From NCBI GenBank assembly GCA_963995505.1, contig OZ023189.1:3919155-3983154 (forward strand): 64,000 bases of DNA, read 5' to 3'. The DNA is from Hypericum androsaemum. Its lineage: Eukaryota > Streptophyta > Magnoliopsida > Malpighiales > Hypericaceae. Positions 1-11,617 of the stretch are shown piece after piece; position 1 is the first letter of the stretch, and every line of letters begins with the position of its first letter. A program made the translations under genes and the position numbers. A model generated the notes under the pieces. That model did no database searches, had not been told where the DNA came from, and saw only the letters and a list, made by a program, of their open reading frames with translations.

Positions 1-3000
1 GGATACTCGGGAATGAACCTACTTTATCGAGCAGCAGGTCCATTTGGAAGAAGCTGGTCGATGATGCCAAGGGCCGGAGATGCTACTATAATGCTGAAGA
101 TGACAAGAGATTATCCCGTGCTATTGCATTTTCTTTTTTCGAACAATATGATTCTGATTCAATATTGTTCAGAGATTCAAGATGGAAGGTATTTCAAGTG
201 CTAGCTAGTATATTCTTGCTTATTGGAATTTGGGGTACTTTGGATGAGCTAATCAGCAAGCATATAATCCGATGCTTCTGAATCTAATCTATCTGCAGGT
301 TATATTGTGTGATGACTTCCTCAAATCGATCAAGAAAGTGCGAGACCTTGACGATCTTAAAGAGGCTGTTTCTTTTCTACGGAAGCTGGCTGATGGTTGG
401 CGCCCATCTCATTCAAGAAAAGGAAGCTTACCTCGTAATGTTGGTGCATCGGCCAAGTTGTTAAAACACAGCAGAATCACTAATCAGTTATCGTTAATTT
501 GGTCTGTGGATATTCTCGTAGAAGATCTGTTTCAGACTCAAGTGATGAGGTTTTGGGACATCTTGTCATCGAAAGATGTAGGACTTGCGACGAAGAATCT
601 GGAACCATTATTCTGCAAGTATTCAGCCGAAAAGATGCAGCTCTGCCAATATAAGTGCATGGAGAGGTAACTCGTGCTAATTATTTGATCTTAAATGAGC
701 AAGTATGATCAGGAAGCTTAGTCGTTATTTCTCATTCTATTGCATCATCATTGCTGAATTATGTGAGCTGTCGAAATGTCTGTTCTTCTTCTTCCATTGG
801 TGCAGGAGGAGTTTGGTGGTTCCAATGCGATGGCCAGTGGAACTTCAGCCTGCAGATGGACCAGTCATACATGCTGAACCAGATTTCACAGTCTTGTCAA
901 GTCAATCGACTTTGCTCAACCCGAATGGTAATCGACCTACGGCTATAAATCCGCACAACGGTAAGTAACTTGTTTGTGTCGTGAAAACTAATTATTCGCG
1001 GATCGCGTACAAAATGCCCACTCCGTCTACTTATCCCTGTTGTACCCCAAGATCATAATGTGTTCTGTTATATATGCTAAACCTGATTTCGCAGTCTTGT
1101 CAAGTCAGTTGACTTTGCTCAACCCGAATGGCAATCGACCTACGGCTACAAATCCGCAAAACGGTAAGTAAATTGTTTGTGTGGTGGAAACTAATTATTC
1201 GCGGATCGCGTACAAAATGCGAACTCCGTCTACTTATCCCTGCTGTACCCCAAGATCATAATGTGTTCTGTTATACATGTAGAACCTGATTTCACAGTCT
1301 TGTCAAGTCAATCAACTTTGCTAAACCCTAATGGCAATCGACCTACAGCTACAAATCTGCACAAGGGTAAGTAACTTATTTGTGTCGTGAAAAATAATTA
1401 TTCGCGGATCGCGTACAAAATGCGCACTCCATCTATTTATCCCTGCTGTACCTCAAGATCATAATGTGTTCTGTCATATATGGTGAACCTGATTTCGCAG
1501 TCTTGTCAAGTCAATCGACTTTGCTAACCCCGGATGGCAATCGACCTGAGGCTACAAATCCGCACAACGGTAAGTAACTTATTTGTGTCGTGGAAACTAA
1601 TTATTTGCGGATCGCGTACAAAATGCGCACTCCGTCTACTTATCCCGGCTGTACCCCAAGATCATAATGTGTTCTGCTATACATGATGAATTTGATTTTG
1701 CAGTCTTGTCAAGTCAATCGACATTGCTCAACCCGAATGGCAATCAACCTGCGGCTACAAATCCGCACAACAGTAAGTAAATTGTTTGTCTCGTGGAAAC
1801 TAATTATTCGCGGATCGCGTACAAAATGCGCACTCCGTCTACTTATCCCTACTGTACCCCAAGATCATATTGTGTTCTGTTATACATGTTGAACCTGATT
1901 TCGCAGTCTTGTCAAGTCAATCGACTTTGCTCAAACCGAATGGCAATCGACCTGCGGCTACAAATCAGCACAAGGGTAAGTAACTTATTTGTGTCGTGAA
2001 AAATAATTATTCGCGGATCGCGTACAAAATGCGCACTCTGTCTACTTATCCTTGTTGTACCTCATGATCATAATGTGTTCTGTTATATATGCTGAACCTG
2101 ATTTCGCAGTCTTGTCACGTCAATCGACTTTGCTCAACCCGAATGGCAATCGACCTGCGGCTACAAATCCGCACAACGGTAAGTAACTTGTTTGTGTCAT
2201 GGAAACTAATTATTTGTGGATCGCATACAAAATGCAAACTCCGTCTACTTATCCCTGCTGTACCCCAAGATCATAATGTGTTCTGTTATACATGTTGAAC
2301 CGGATTTTGCAGTCTTGTCAAGTCAATCGACTTTGCTCAACCTAAATGACAATCGACCTGCGGCTACAAGTCTGCACAAGGGTAAGTAACTTATTTGTGT
2401 CGTGGAAACTAATTATTCACGGATCGCGTACAAAATGCGCACTCCGTCTACTTATCCATGCTCTACCCCAAGATCATAATGTGTTCTGTTATATATCTTG
2501 AACCTGATTTCGCAGTCTTATCAAGTCAATCGACTTTGCTCAACCCGAATGGCAATCAACCTGCGGCTACAAATCCGCACAACGGTAAATAACTTGTTTG
2601 TGTCGTGGAAACTAATTTTTTGCGGATCGCGTACAAAATGCGCACTTCGTGTACTTATCCCTGCTGTACCCCAAGATCATAATGTGTTCTATTATACATG
2701 CTGAACCTGATTTCGCAGCCTTGTCAAGTCAATCAACTTTGCTCAGCCCGAACGGTAATCGACCTGTGGCTACAAATTCGCACAACGGTAAGTAACTTGT
2801 TTTTTTCGTGGAAACTAATTATTCGCGGATCACGGACAAAATGTGTAATCCGTCTACTTATCCCTATTGTACCCCAAGATCATAATGTGTTCTGTTATAC
2901 ATACTGAACCTGATTTTGCAGTCTTGGCAAGTCAATCGACTTTTCTCAGCCCGAATGGCAATCGACCTGCGACTACAAATCCACACTACGGTAAGTAACT

Positions 3001-5051
3001 TGTTTGTGTCGTGGAAACTAATTATTCGCGGATCGCGTACAAAATGCGCAATCCGTCTACTTATCCCTGATGTACCCCAAGATCATAATGTGTTCTGTTA
3101 TACATGCTGAACCTGATTTCGCAGTCTTGTCAAGTCAGTCGACTTTGCTCAACCCGAATGGAAATCGACCTGCGGCTACAAATCTACACAAGGGTAACTA
3201 ACTTGTTTGTGTCGTGGAAACTAATTATTCGCAGTTCGCGTACAAAATGTGCACTCCGTCTACTTATCCCTACTGTTCCCCAAGATCATAATGTGTTCTG
3301 TTATACATGCTGAACCTGATTTCGCAGTCTTGTCAAGTCAGTCGACTTTGCTCAACCCGAATGGAAATCGACCTGCGGCAGCAAATCCACACATTGGTAA
3401 GAAACTTGTTTGTGTCGTGGAAACTAATTATTCGCAGATCGCGTATAAAATGCGCACTCCGTCTACTTATCCCTGCTGTACCCCAAGATCATAATGTGTT
3501 CTGTTATACATGCTGAACCTGATTTCGTAGTCTTGTCAAGTCAATCGACTTTGCTCAACCCGAATGGCAATCGACCTGCGGCTACAAATCTGCACAAGGG
3601 TAAGAAACTTTTTGTGTCATGGAAACTAATTATTCGCGGATCGCGTGTAAAATGCACACTCCTTCTGCTTATCCCTGCTATACCCCAAGAACATAATGTG
3701 TTCTGTTATACATGCTGAACCTGATTTCGCAGTCTTGTCAAGTCAATCGACTTTGGTCAACCCAAATGGCAATCGACCTGCGGCTACAAATCCGCACAAG
3801 GGTAAGTAACTTGTTTGTGTCGTGGAGACTAATTATTCACAGATCGCGTACAAAATCTGCACTCCGTCTACTTATCCTTGCTGTACCCCGAGATCATAAT
3901 GTGTTCTGTTGTACATGCTGAACCTGATTTCGCAGTCTTGTCAAGTCAATCGACTTTGGTCAACCCAAATGGCAATCGACCTGCGGCTACAAATCCGCAC
4001 AAGGGTAAGTAACTTGTTTGTGTCGTGGAAACTAATTATTCACAGATCGCGTACAAAATCTGCACTCCGTCTACTTATCCTTGCTGTACCCCGAGATCAT
4101 AATGTGTTCTGTTGTACATGCTGAACCTGATTTCGCAGTCTTGTCAAGTCAATCGACTTTGCTCAACCCGAATGGCAATCGACCTGCGGCTACAAATCCG
4201 CACAAGGGTAAGTAACTTGTTTGTGTCGTGGAAACTAATTATTCACAGATCGCGTACAAAATCTGCACTCCGTCTACTTATCCTTGCTGTACCCCGAGAT
4301 CATAATGTGTTCTGTTGTACATGCTGAACCTGATTTCGCAGTCTTGTCAAGTCAATTGACTTTGCTCAACCCGAATGGCAATCGACCTGCGGCTACAAAT
4401 CCGCACAAGGGTAAGTAACTTGTTTGTGTCGTGGAAACTAATTATTCACAGATCGCGTACAAAATCTGCACTCCGTCTACTTATCCTTGCTGTACCCCGA
4501 GATCATAATGTGTTCTGTTGTACATGCTGAACCTGATTTCGCAGTCTTGTCAAGTCAATCGACTTTGCTCAACCCGAATGGCAATCGACCTGCGACTACA
4601 AATATGCACAGGGGTAAGTAACTTGTTTGTGTCGTGGAAACTAATTATTCGCGGATTGCGTACAAACTACTCACTCTGTCTAGTTATCCTTGCTGTACCC
4701 CAAGATCATAATGTGTTCTGTTGTACATGCTGAACCTGATTTCGCAGTCTTGTCAAGTCAATCGACTTTGCTCAACCCGAATGCCAATCGACCTGCGGCT
4801 ACAAATATGCACAGGGGTAAGTAACTTGTTTGTGTCGTGGAAACTAATTATTCGCGGATTGCGTACAAACTACTCACTCTGTCTACTTATCCTTGCTGTA
4901 CCCCAAGATCATAATGTGTTCTGTTACATTGACCGATGATTATACCGTAATTGTGATCGCAGAACAAGATGGGAACCCGAATGGAACAGTTCTTCTGTGG
5001 TCAATGATCGAAAGCTTAAAAGATAAATTTCGACAATGTTTGCCGTGGTGA
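1..5051 (+). CDS. SEN1/UPF1-like helicase, copy 1, C-terminal part with amplified mini-exons (5' end outside window)
   Basis: C-terminal part of a superfamily 1 (UPF1/SEN1-type) helicase; the ATPase motifs lie upstream of the window. Exons inferred by alignment with the complete paralogue at 52428-57002 are 1-188 (from the block reading ILGNEPTL to [11 protein letters not shown]), 299-666 (starts [13 protein letters not shown]), 806-960 ([19 protein letters not shown]), then 19 tandem 69-nt mini-exons between 1095 and 4816, and a last exon 4963-5051 ([12 protein letters not shown]). All junctions are GT-AG and all phases agree. Compared with the paralogue, exon 1-188 lacks three residues near FFEQYDSD and exons two and three each have one extra codon. 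The last exon stops four codons early because CGA-type Arg is TGA here. The protein probably acts on RNA or RNA:DNA hybrids in the nucleus; that is inferred from the family. Inclusion of the mini-exons in mRNA is predicted, not shown. Confidence 0.8.
892..4930 (+). repeat. 20-unit, 203-bp tandem array of mini-exon plus intron inside helicase copy 1
   Basis: The parental unit starts at 892 inside exon 806-960. The 19 further 69-nt exon blocks start at 1095, 1298, 1501, 1704, 1907, 2110, 2313, 2516, 2719, 2922, 3125, 3328, 3531, 3733, 3936, 4139, 4342, 4545 and 4748. Spacing is exactly 203 except one 202 step (3531 to 3733, one base lost in the intron). Every block is preceded by AG (usually GATTTCGCAG; GTAG before 3531) and followed by GT (mostly GTAAGT; GTAAAT after 2584, GTAACT after 3193, GTAAGA after 3396 and 3599). 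Each encodes 23 residues, typically [16 protein letters not shown] followed by AATNPHN or AATNPHK, with no stop and no frameshift. Units starting 3733-4342 are almost identical. The 134-nt spacers are intron-like and not open in this frame. Confidence 0.95.
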
Positions 5052-6056
5052 AAATTCTGAAATTCTGTTTAAAAAGTTCGGTAAGTCATCCAACTCATAC
5101 GCCAAATCTTGGCTGCATATAGTTAGTTCAAATCCATGAATTACACCGGAAGAGCTTAAACACCAGTTTTATGACTTGTGCAGGGATGACATTGAGGCCT
5201 TCAATGGGACGCCATCAATTGCGCGGATGTGTAAATTAATCAGATAATGAGATTCATTTTCTTTGGATAAATTACTATAATATTTTGCATGAAATTAACG
5301 TTGTCTTTTAAAATCTTTGAAGTCAAAGAATTTATGCGTTAGATACACTGCTTTTGAAGTTATAGTTTTATGTTCTATCTTGGGATTAAGTACACCGTAA
5401 GACTTTGTATTTGTTGGGAGCTCTAGTTAGCATTCTATGCCCTCTAAAAAAAGTTAGTATTCCCCTCTAAAAAAAGAAATAGTATTCTATACCCTCTAAA
5501 AAAATATTTTATACACGTCAAATTATATTACATGTTTATCCGATTTGAATTTAAATTAATTATTTTAATAAATCTGAATACAAAATGGTATATAACAAAA
5601 AAAAACTTGATGGCATGTCACATATAAGCACAGATTTGGTTCTACTGCCCAATTTGGAAGGATGGGTCCTCACAAGATATGTTGGTCATTTTGTTCGTTA
5701 GTGCGTTGATTGTTTTAAAGAAATTCTAAAAATGTTTTTGAAATATTTTTCCAAAACTATGGTATCACTATTTTTGCAAAGTAATAATACTATTTTTTTT
5801 TCTTTTTCAAAATAACGGTACTATCCTCGCAAAGTGATAGAACAACGTAGGAAGATTATTTTGCTTCAAGCAACTTTTATAATAACGGTACCTGACTTTT
5901 AGTTTTTCGATAAATACGAGAGATGCCAATAAATTTTGAGACAAATTTAGAACTTTAAATCTGATTGTAAAGTCTCCAAATGATTGACTTAACAACGTTT
6001 TTTTTTTGCAAAAAAAGAACTTCATAAATCAAAAGAAAAAGATTACAAAAGCCTAA
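5052..6056 (+). other. 3' flank of helicase copy 1, with minisatellite
   Basis: No gene seen. 5052-5260 is the 3' untranslated region shared with the flanks of copies 3 and 4. 5427-5510 holds two to three units of an AT-rich minisatellite (reading TACTAACTTTTTTTAGAGGG on the opposite strand), which is expanded downstream of copies 4 and 5. 5640-6030 is homologous to 51180-51400 and 58920-59150 in inverse orientation. So the duplicated segments carried at least 1 kb of downstream DNA together with the gene. Confidence 0.75.
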
Positions 6057-7320
6057 TGACGTAGGCACGGATATGTTATTAATATTAGTTAGATTTTTAT
6101 TATTTAGTATGTTGCTATGTTGGGTCCGTATGTCTTATTTAGGCTTTTATTTGGTTTTAGGCCAATTAGACTATTTAGAGTTTATTATTTTTATTCTTAT
6201 TTTAGTTTACTAGTCCTACTAGGTTTATTATTTTCGTTTCTCTATAAATACCATGGTCATGTATGGTATTAGAGAGTTTAGATTTGATAATTGATTTTTC
6301 AGAACTTGAGGGTTTTCTGTGAAAGAGCGTTTCTCTTTCGTTGCGGCCGAGCCGTGTATTTTCAATCTCCTTTTCTTGATTCGAGTAGTGACACGTTCAA
6401 CCCGTCTTTCGAGAATACCCTGAGAGTTAGGCGTTGCATTGAGCCCCTTCCGATCTAGGTTTATCCAGGCAGTTTTCACATCGGAATTGTCATATCCTTT
6501 TTTTATTCGTTTTTGCTTCCGCTACGCTATATCAGGTGGTATCAGAGCTTCGTTCATCCTGATCGGAGTGTTTGATCTTGCTTGATCGTGTGTTTGTTGT
6601 TCAGAGAAAAAAAATAGAAAAAAAGAGAACAAAAAGAAAACAAAAAATAGGGTTTTAGTGAAAACCCAATTGAAGTGTCCTCTTGCAGCGCCGCCATCGG
6701 CATGCTCGTAGCCGTCCGAGGCCACGAAGACCGGAGTCTTGCCCACTATCTCTTATTCCAGCCGTCAACCACCGATCAGAAGCGGTCCGTCCCTTGAAGA
6801 AGAGAAATTGCGGGACCCGCTTGAGGAGAAGAACCTGACTCACGGGTCTGAATCCCGACGCCCTTCCTGCTGCCGCCGATTCTCCGACAGTCTGCTCGCC
6901 GGCTGGTTCTAGCTAACCGGAGCTCTCCCGTTCCCTGTCTGCAGGCCGCTGACTCCGCCTGCCATAGTCTGATCGCCGCCCCTTGTGGTGGTTCTAGTTT
7001 GTGGCTTCCCCCTTTTCTCAATTAGGGTTTCTAATTGGGGATTTTGGGTCAGATTGAGAATTGGTAGAAATATTGGGATTTTTTGGTAATTTATCCAGAT
7101 TCAAGGGCTGTTTGGTGATTCCAAAGAAGATTATTGACCATTTCAGAATTTGCCATTGGGTAAAGTTACAATTTGATCCAAGAAGAATTAGAATATTTTT
7201 GTTTAGTCCATCTCTGGACTGTATCAGAATTTGTCAGAACTTGGAGGACTGTTTCGAAACTTCTCTGTGTGGTGAACATACAACTTGGTCCATAGAGTTT
7301 GATAAATTTACAGAATGATT

Positions 7321-7980
7321 GACAATGATAGATTGGATACCTTGGAAGCTTTGATGCATGAAATGTGTGGTATGATGGTCGGTTTACAACAATAGTTGGT
7401 TAAGTTGGAAAATTTTAAAGTTGGAAAGAAGCAAAGGACTGTACAACATGTTGTTGAATTCCAGTTTATAGAACCGAAACTTGAAATTCAAAAAGTTGAA
7501 GAGACTCATGCGTTGGAGGAATTTGATGTTTTTGGTGATGATTTGTTTAAAGGAGATTCTCTTGAAGAAAGTGATCTGACTTTTCTTTTCTTGAAGGAGC
7601 GATTTGATGAAACATCAGTTCTGGCAAATTTTACACTTCCTTGCTCTGTTGACATTCCTTGTGATTCTACACTAGAGGAATGTGTTGTGGCTGATGAGTT
7701 AATAAATGAGCCTATAGCCCACATGACCCAGGATTGTTAGGTTGATTGTGTCAACCATGTTGATTTTCTTGGTGCTGACAAATTTGATTATATTGGAGGA
7801 TCTCCATTACTGAACTTGTGGAATAGTCTGAAGGATGTAGAAAAAGTTCAAAGATATGAGTTCTTGGTTTTTCATGTGGAGAAGATTTGTGGTTACTTGA
7901 CTTCAAAGTATTTATTTTGTTGGAATGGGAGATATCAATTATCACCGCACCATTTGAAGATGTTGCAAGATTATTGTGTA
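7321..7980 (+). pseudogene. Interrupted internal ORF of the non-autonomous LTR element
   Basis: A reading frame starting MIDNDRLDTLEALMHEM is interrupted by TAG at about 7393, is open from 7396 to 7740 (acidic, beginning MVKLENFKVGKKQRTVQHV), stops at TAG 7738-7740, then continues in the same register with CVNHVDFLGADKF and onward to about 7980. No domain is recognised. Its place between PBS and polypurine tract is where gag normally sits, but it has no gag motif or zinc knuckle. It may be a captured or rapidly evolving element-specific ORF, or non-coding sequence that happens to be open. Confidence 0.4.
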
Positions 7981-8007
7981 GAATTCTCAAGCTGGTTTGT
8001 TATCATA

Positions 8008-8155
8008 TGCATTCGAGCAGTGACACGCTCAATCCGTCTTTTAAACAACCCTAGATAGTTAGGCGATGCGCTGAGCCCCTTCCGATATAGTTATATCCCT
8101 TTTATCTATTTATTTTAGTTTTCGCTTCCGCTACGCTATGTCAGGTGGTATCACT
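8008..8155 (+). repeat. Partial LTR/PBS duplicate inside the element
   Basis: This stretch repeats the last part of the element's own LTR (AGTGACACGCTCAATCCG through GCTTCCGCTACGCTATGTCA) and is followed by GGTGGTATCA, a partial primer-binding site. It indicates an internal rearrangement such as template switching between LTR and interior. Sequence from 8156 to 8402 resembles the interior at 7800-7990, so an interior segment was duplicated with it. Confidence 0.7.
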
Positions 8156-8885
8156 ATTGATCACTATTGATCAATGTATGGAAGGATGCAGAAAGATCTG
8201 TTCGACAACATGAGCTATTGACTTGTGCTTTACAGGAGGGTCGTGCTTACTTGATGTCGAAGTACTTATTTTGCTGGGAAAGAAGATATCAAGTGCATCC
8301 ACGTCGTTCGAATGTGCTGAAAAGTGATACTGTGGATTTCTCAGGCTGACTTCTTGTCATATGCATTCGCTTGAGGACAAGCTCAATCCGCGAGAGAGAG
8401 CCTGACGTAGGCACGGATATGTTATTAATATTAGATAGACTTTTATTATTTAGTATTTTGCTATGTTGGGCCCATAAGTCTTATTTAGGCTTTTATTTGG
8501 TTTTAGGCCAATTAGACTATTTAGAGTTTATTATTTTTATTCTTATTTTAGATTACTAATCCTACTAGGTTTATTATTTTTATTTCTCTATAAATACCAT
8601 GGTCATGTATGGTATTAGAGAGTTTAGATTTGATAATTGATATTTCAGAACCCGAGGGTTTTCTGAGAAAGATCGTTTCTCTTTTGTTGCGGCCGAGTCG
8701 TGTATTTCCAATCTCCTTTTCTTGATTCGAGTAGTGAGACGCTCAATCTGTCTTTTGAGACTTCCCTGAGAGTTAGGCGTTGCATTGAGCCCTTTCCGAT
8801 CTAGGTTTATCCAGGCAGTTTCCACATCGGAATTGTCATATCCTTTTTTTATTCATTTTTGCTTCCGCTATGCTACGTCACCTAA

Positions 8886-11460
8886 CCCCACTAACCTCGA
8901 GATATTCCCTATAAGGGGATCCTCCCACCCTCCTACCCGAGGGACTCGCACACATCTTTATTTCCTAATCTGTTGGTTCCCACAGATCGGACAGTCGGGT
9001 TAACGCTTTCAGCCAATAGGCCAAGAAAATGTTGCATATCATCTATCCCAGTTGTATCCACAGATCGGCAGTCTGGGGGCCAACTTCCTGGCAGCAGCCA
9101 ACTAGAAGACCGTCTATAACCACTAGCCATTAGTTATACCTAGCTAGGGATCCGCCCACCCTTTCCCTCGAGGAACACACGCACCTATATCCCACACAAT
9201 ATACGGTTGTAGCCAGTGGCCTCACCAAAACCCATATTGCCGCTAAATAATAGGGGAAAGAGTATACACTAATAGCACTGCGAGAGATATACATAATAAC
9301 AAGACAATATGAGGTACATAAGAAATCGCCACCATCATCACGACTCCGCACCTCTGTAGCCGACTTCTCGCCAACCTAGAAAATGATAGCCCCACCTCCC
9401 AAAAATATGAATCAACTTATCATGTAGTAAATGTATAAATAGAGCATCCCTGACATATCTCTGCCAACGAGATTAACCAAGAAATTTGGTGCATTTGGCC
9501 ACCATCCTATCACCTGCATCTTAGATAAGGCATCAGCTACAGTATTGCCTTCATGATAAATATGTGATACCTGAAACTGGATAATAGCAAGCTTGCCCTA
9601 CACGTTGAGCCACCTATTGCGGTATCTCCATGGAACTTCCACCTATTAAAACTGGAACAATGAAAACACATAGGAGGAGTCCATCTCCAACCATAACCTG
9701 CGTCATTCATGATCATATGCTATCTTTATTGCCTGGAACGCTGCAAGTAATTCTACCTCATAAGCATATCTGATACCCATCTGATGCACAAAGTAACCCT
9801 GAACAAAGCCCCTATGGTTTCAAAACCGTGTTACACTTAGTCCAACCGGGCAATGGACAGAACCAACATAACTTCTTAATCACTGGAGACCTCCATGGCC
9901 TTCCTGAAACTCTCAATCCCTGCAAAATATATTGATCCTCATGTGAACAAAACATGTGACCCGCATCTAAAGCTCCCTTCTCCGCCACCAGGTTTTGAAT
10001 CAGCACTATTAACGAAGCAGCACTATGGCATACATCATCAAAGATCCTCTAGTTGCGCTCTGTCCAAACAGCCCACACTATGAAAATAACTGCCACTCTT
10101 CACAAAGCTTGCACTTGTGTGCTAAAGGAGAAAAGCATCACTCGCGTTACTAACTCATAGAAACTCCTATAATCACCCCAATGGACACAGAAAAATGCAA
10201 AAAATGCCCGCATATCTCCATCGTATAGGCACAGGATACCAATAAGTGATCTAAATCCTCTGCTCCTGCAAAACAAATAACACAATAAGAAGGTCCATAT
10301 ATCCTTTTAGCCTTAACGCCTCCATAGTCAATAGGCATCTGTGGATCGCCCGCCATACAGTCATAGATCTCCTTGGAGGAATAAATTGAGCCCAAATCCA
10401 AGAGCCCCACCTCATCGAAGGGATGGACGTCCGAAGGTGCTAATAAGTGGCATTGGATGTTATGATGTCGTCTGAGGCGTGTGTCCAGATGACCCTATCA
10501 CTCCCGCACGGTCTAATCGAGTAAGCCCTCATATTTGCCATAATGTCTGAGAATGCATCTGAAAAGTCCCTATGAACTCTCCATCATCCATTACCCCAAT
10601 AATCTGCCACTATCTCTGAGTATTGATCCTGAAGATGTTCAGGGATCCCAACTTTGTCTGTAATTACATATCCCAGCCAGTTGTCTAACCAAAAATTACG
10701 ATCGAATCCTCTTCAACTAGTCGTAACAATGAGTCCACAATATCTGAATAACAATGCCAAAAACCAGGGCCCACTGAAGACCTGATACTCTGCCTCAACT
10801 CTCCTAATTCTGAGTTGTAAAATTGATCTCTAAAAATCTCAAAGTAGCTGGCCAAACTATGCATTATGTCCCATGAGAGCCTGTGTAAGAATGCATGATT
10901 CATCTTTCGCAACGATCTCAATCCTAGCCCACCCTCCTCCTTCGGGGCACATACTATTTTCCAAGCTATAGTACATGAGCCCCTCTTAAATGCATCACTG
11001 TCCATATGAAGTTCCTGGTGCAGTCACCTACTTACTTCAGAAGCACCACATGCCACTTGTATATCATCATTGAGTGCGTCAGAGTGCCATGTATAACTGT
11101 CTGGATGAGGCATAATCGCCCCGCCATGGAGAGTAAGGATCCTTTCCATTTAGCAGACTTTTCCATAATCTTATCCGTTAATTCTTGTAAATGTCGTCTC
11201 CGGGGAGAACCACAAAAAAGGGGAATCCCTAAATAAACAAAAGGAAGCTTTCCCTTAGAAATACCCAATATAGAGCCTGGATCCAAAATATACCTTTGAT
11301 TTCTTTAGATTGTAGTGCTGGCCCGAGTAGCGCGTATACTCCTGCAGAATATCCAAAAGCACGCTACAGTTTCCTGTCGTGGCCTTGCAGAAAACTATGA
11401 CATCGTCAACATACAATAGGTCGGAAGGGAATATAATCATTCTGCCACCTTGAAACTAGC
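8886..11460 (-). mobile_element. LINE (L1-type) non-LTR retrotransposon remnant
   Basis: Reading on the minus strand, fragments in shifting frames give, in order: a reverse transcriptase piece with the catalytic block LLYVDDVIVFCKA (about 11430), KLPFVYLGIPLF with WKGSLLSMAGRL (11050-11250), AWKIVCAPKEEGGLGLRS (about 10960), a zinc-binding RT-associated piece ending CVICFAGAEDLDHLLVSC (about 10280-10320), and an RNase H-like tail with NTVADALSKM (about 9530). Many stops and frameshifts make it inactive. The 5' part (endonuclease, ORF1) is absent. 8886-9350 is the LINE 3' region, in which a segment containing RVGGS is present twice. Confidence 0.8.
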
Positions 11461-11617
11461 AATCACACCTAACCCCGCCGCCTCCTCCAATCTCTGACTA
11501 GTTCGAACAGGTATGGAGTTTCTGGTTTTTATTCGAGCAATATAACCTCTCCAAAATCTCGTTCACAAGTTAGGATGAGTATTAATTTTTTTGGGTCAAG
11601 AGGACGAGTATTAATTT
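11461..11617. other. Short intergenic stretch, nothing recognised
   Basis: AT-rich sequence between the LINE remnant and a Mutator-terminal-like fragment. No coding or structural signal is seen. Confidence 0.5.

Larger units (their letters stand above)
6057..8880 (+). mobile_element. Complete non-autonomous LTR retrotransposon (LARD/TRIM-like)
   Basis: Two 478-bp LTRs (6057-6534 and 8403-8880) begin TGACGTAGGCACGG and end in CA. Both outer flanks carry the 5-bp target-site duplication CCTAA (6052-6056 and 8881-8885). A primer-binding site TGGTATCAGAGC follows the first LTR at 6537, matching the 3' end of initiator tRNA-Met. There is a TATA-like CTATAAATA in each LTR. The interior lacks recognisable gag, protease, reverse transcriptase or integrase, so movement would depend on enzymes supplied in trans. 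The LTRs differ at a modest number of positions, so the insertion is not very recent. Confidence 0.92.

Noticed and set aside
892..4930. CRISPR-like or centromeric satellite array
   Set aside because: The regular 203-bp period looks satellite-like, but spacers are repeats themselves, the window is a plant genome, and the unit contains a coding exon end plus its intron start present once in the paralogue.
1683..4939. Series of about 69-residue open frames, one per repeat unit
   Set aside because: They read through the splice donor into intron sequence and are out of the helicase frame; 203 is not a multiple of three, so each ends after one unit. They are by-products of the repeat.
6537..6548. 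tRNA-like sequence TGGTATCAGAGC (also 59912 and 63981)
   Set aside because: These are LTR-retrotransposon primer-binding sites, 12-18 nt long, not tRNA genes. No tRNA or rRNA gene was recognised anywhere.
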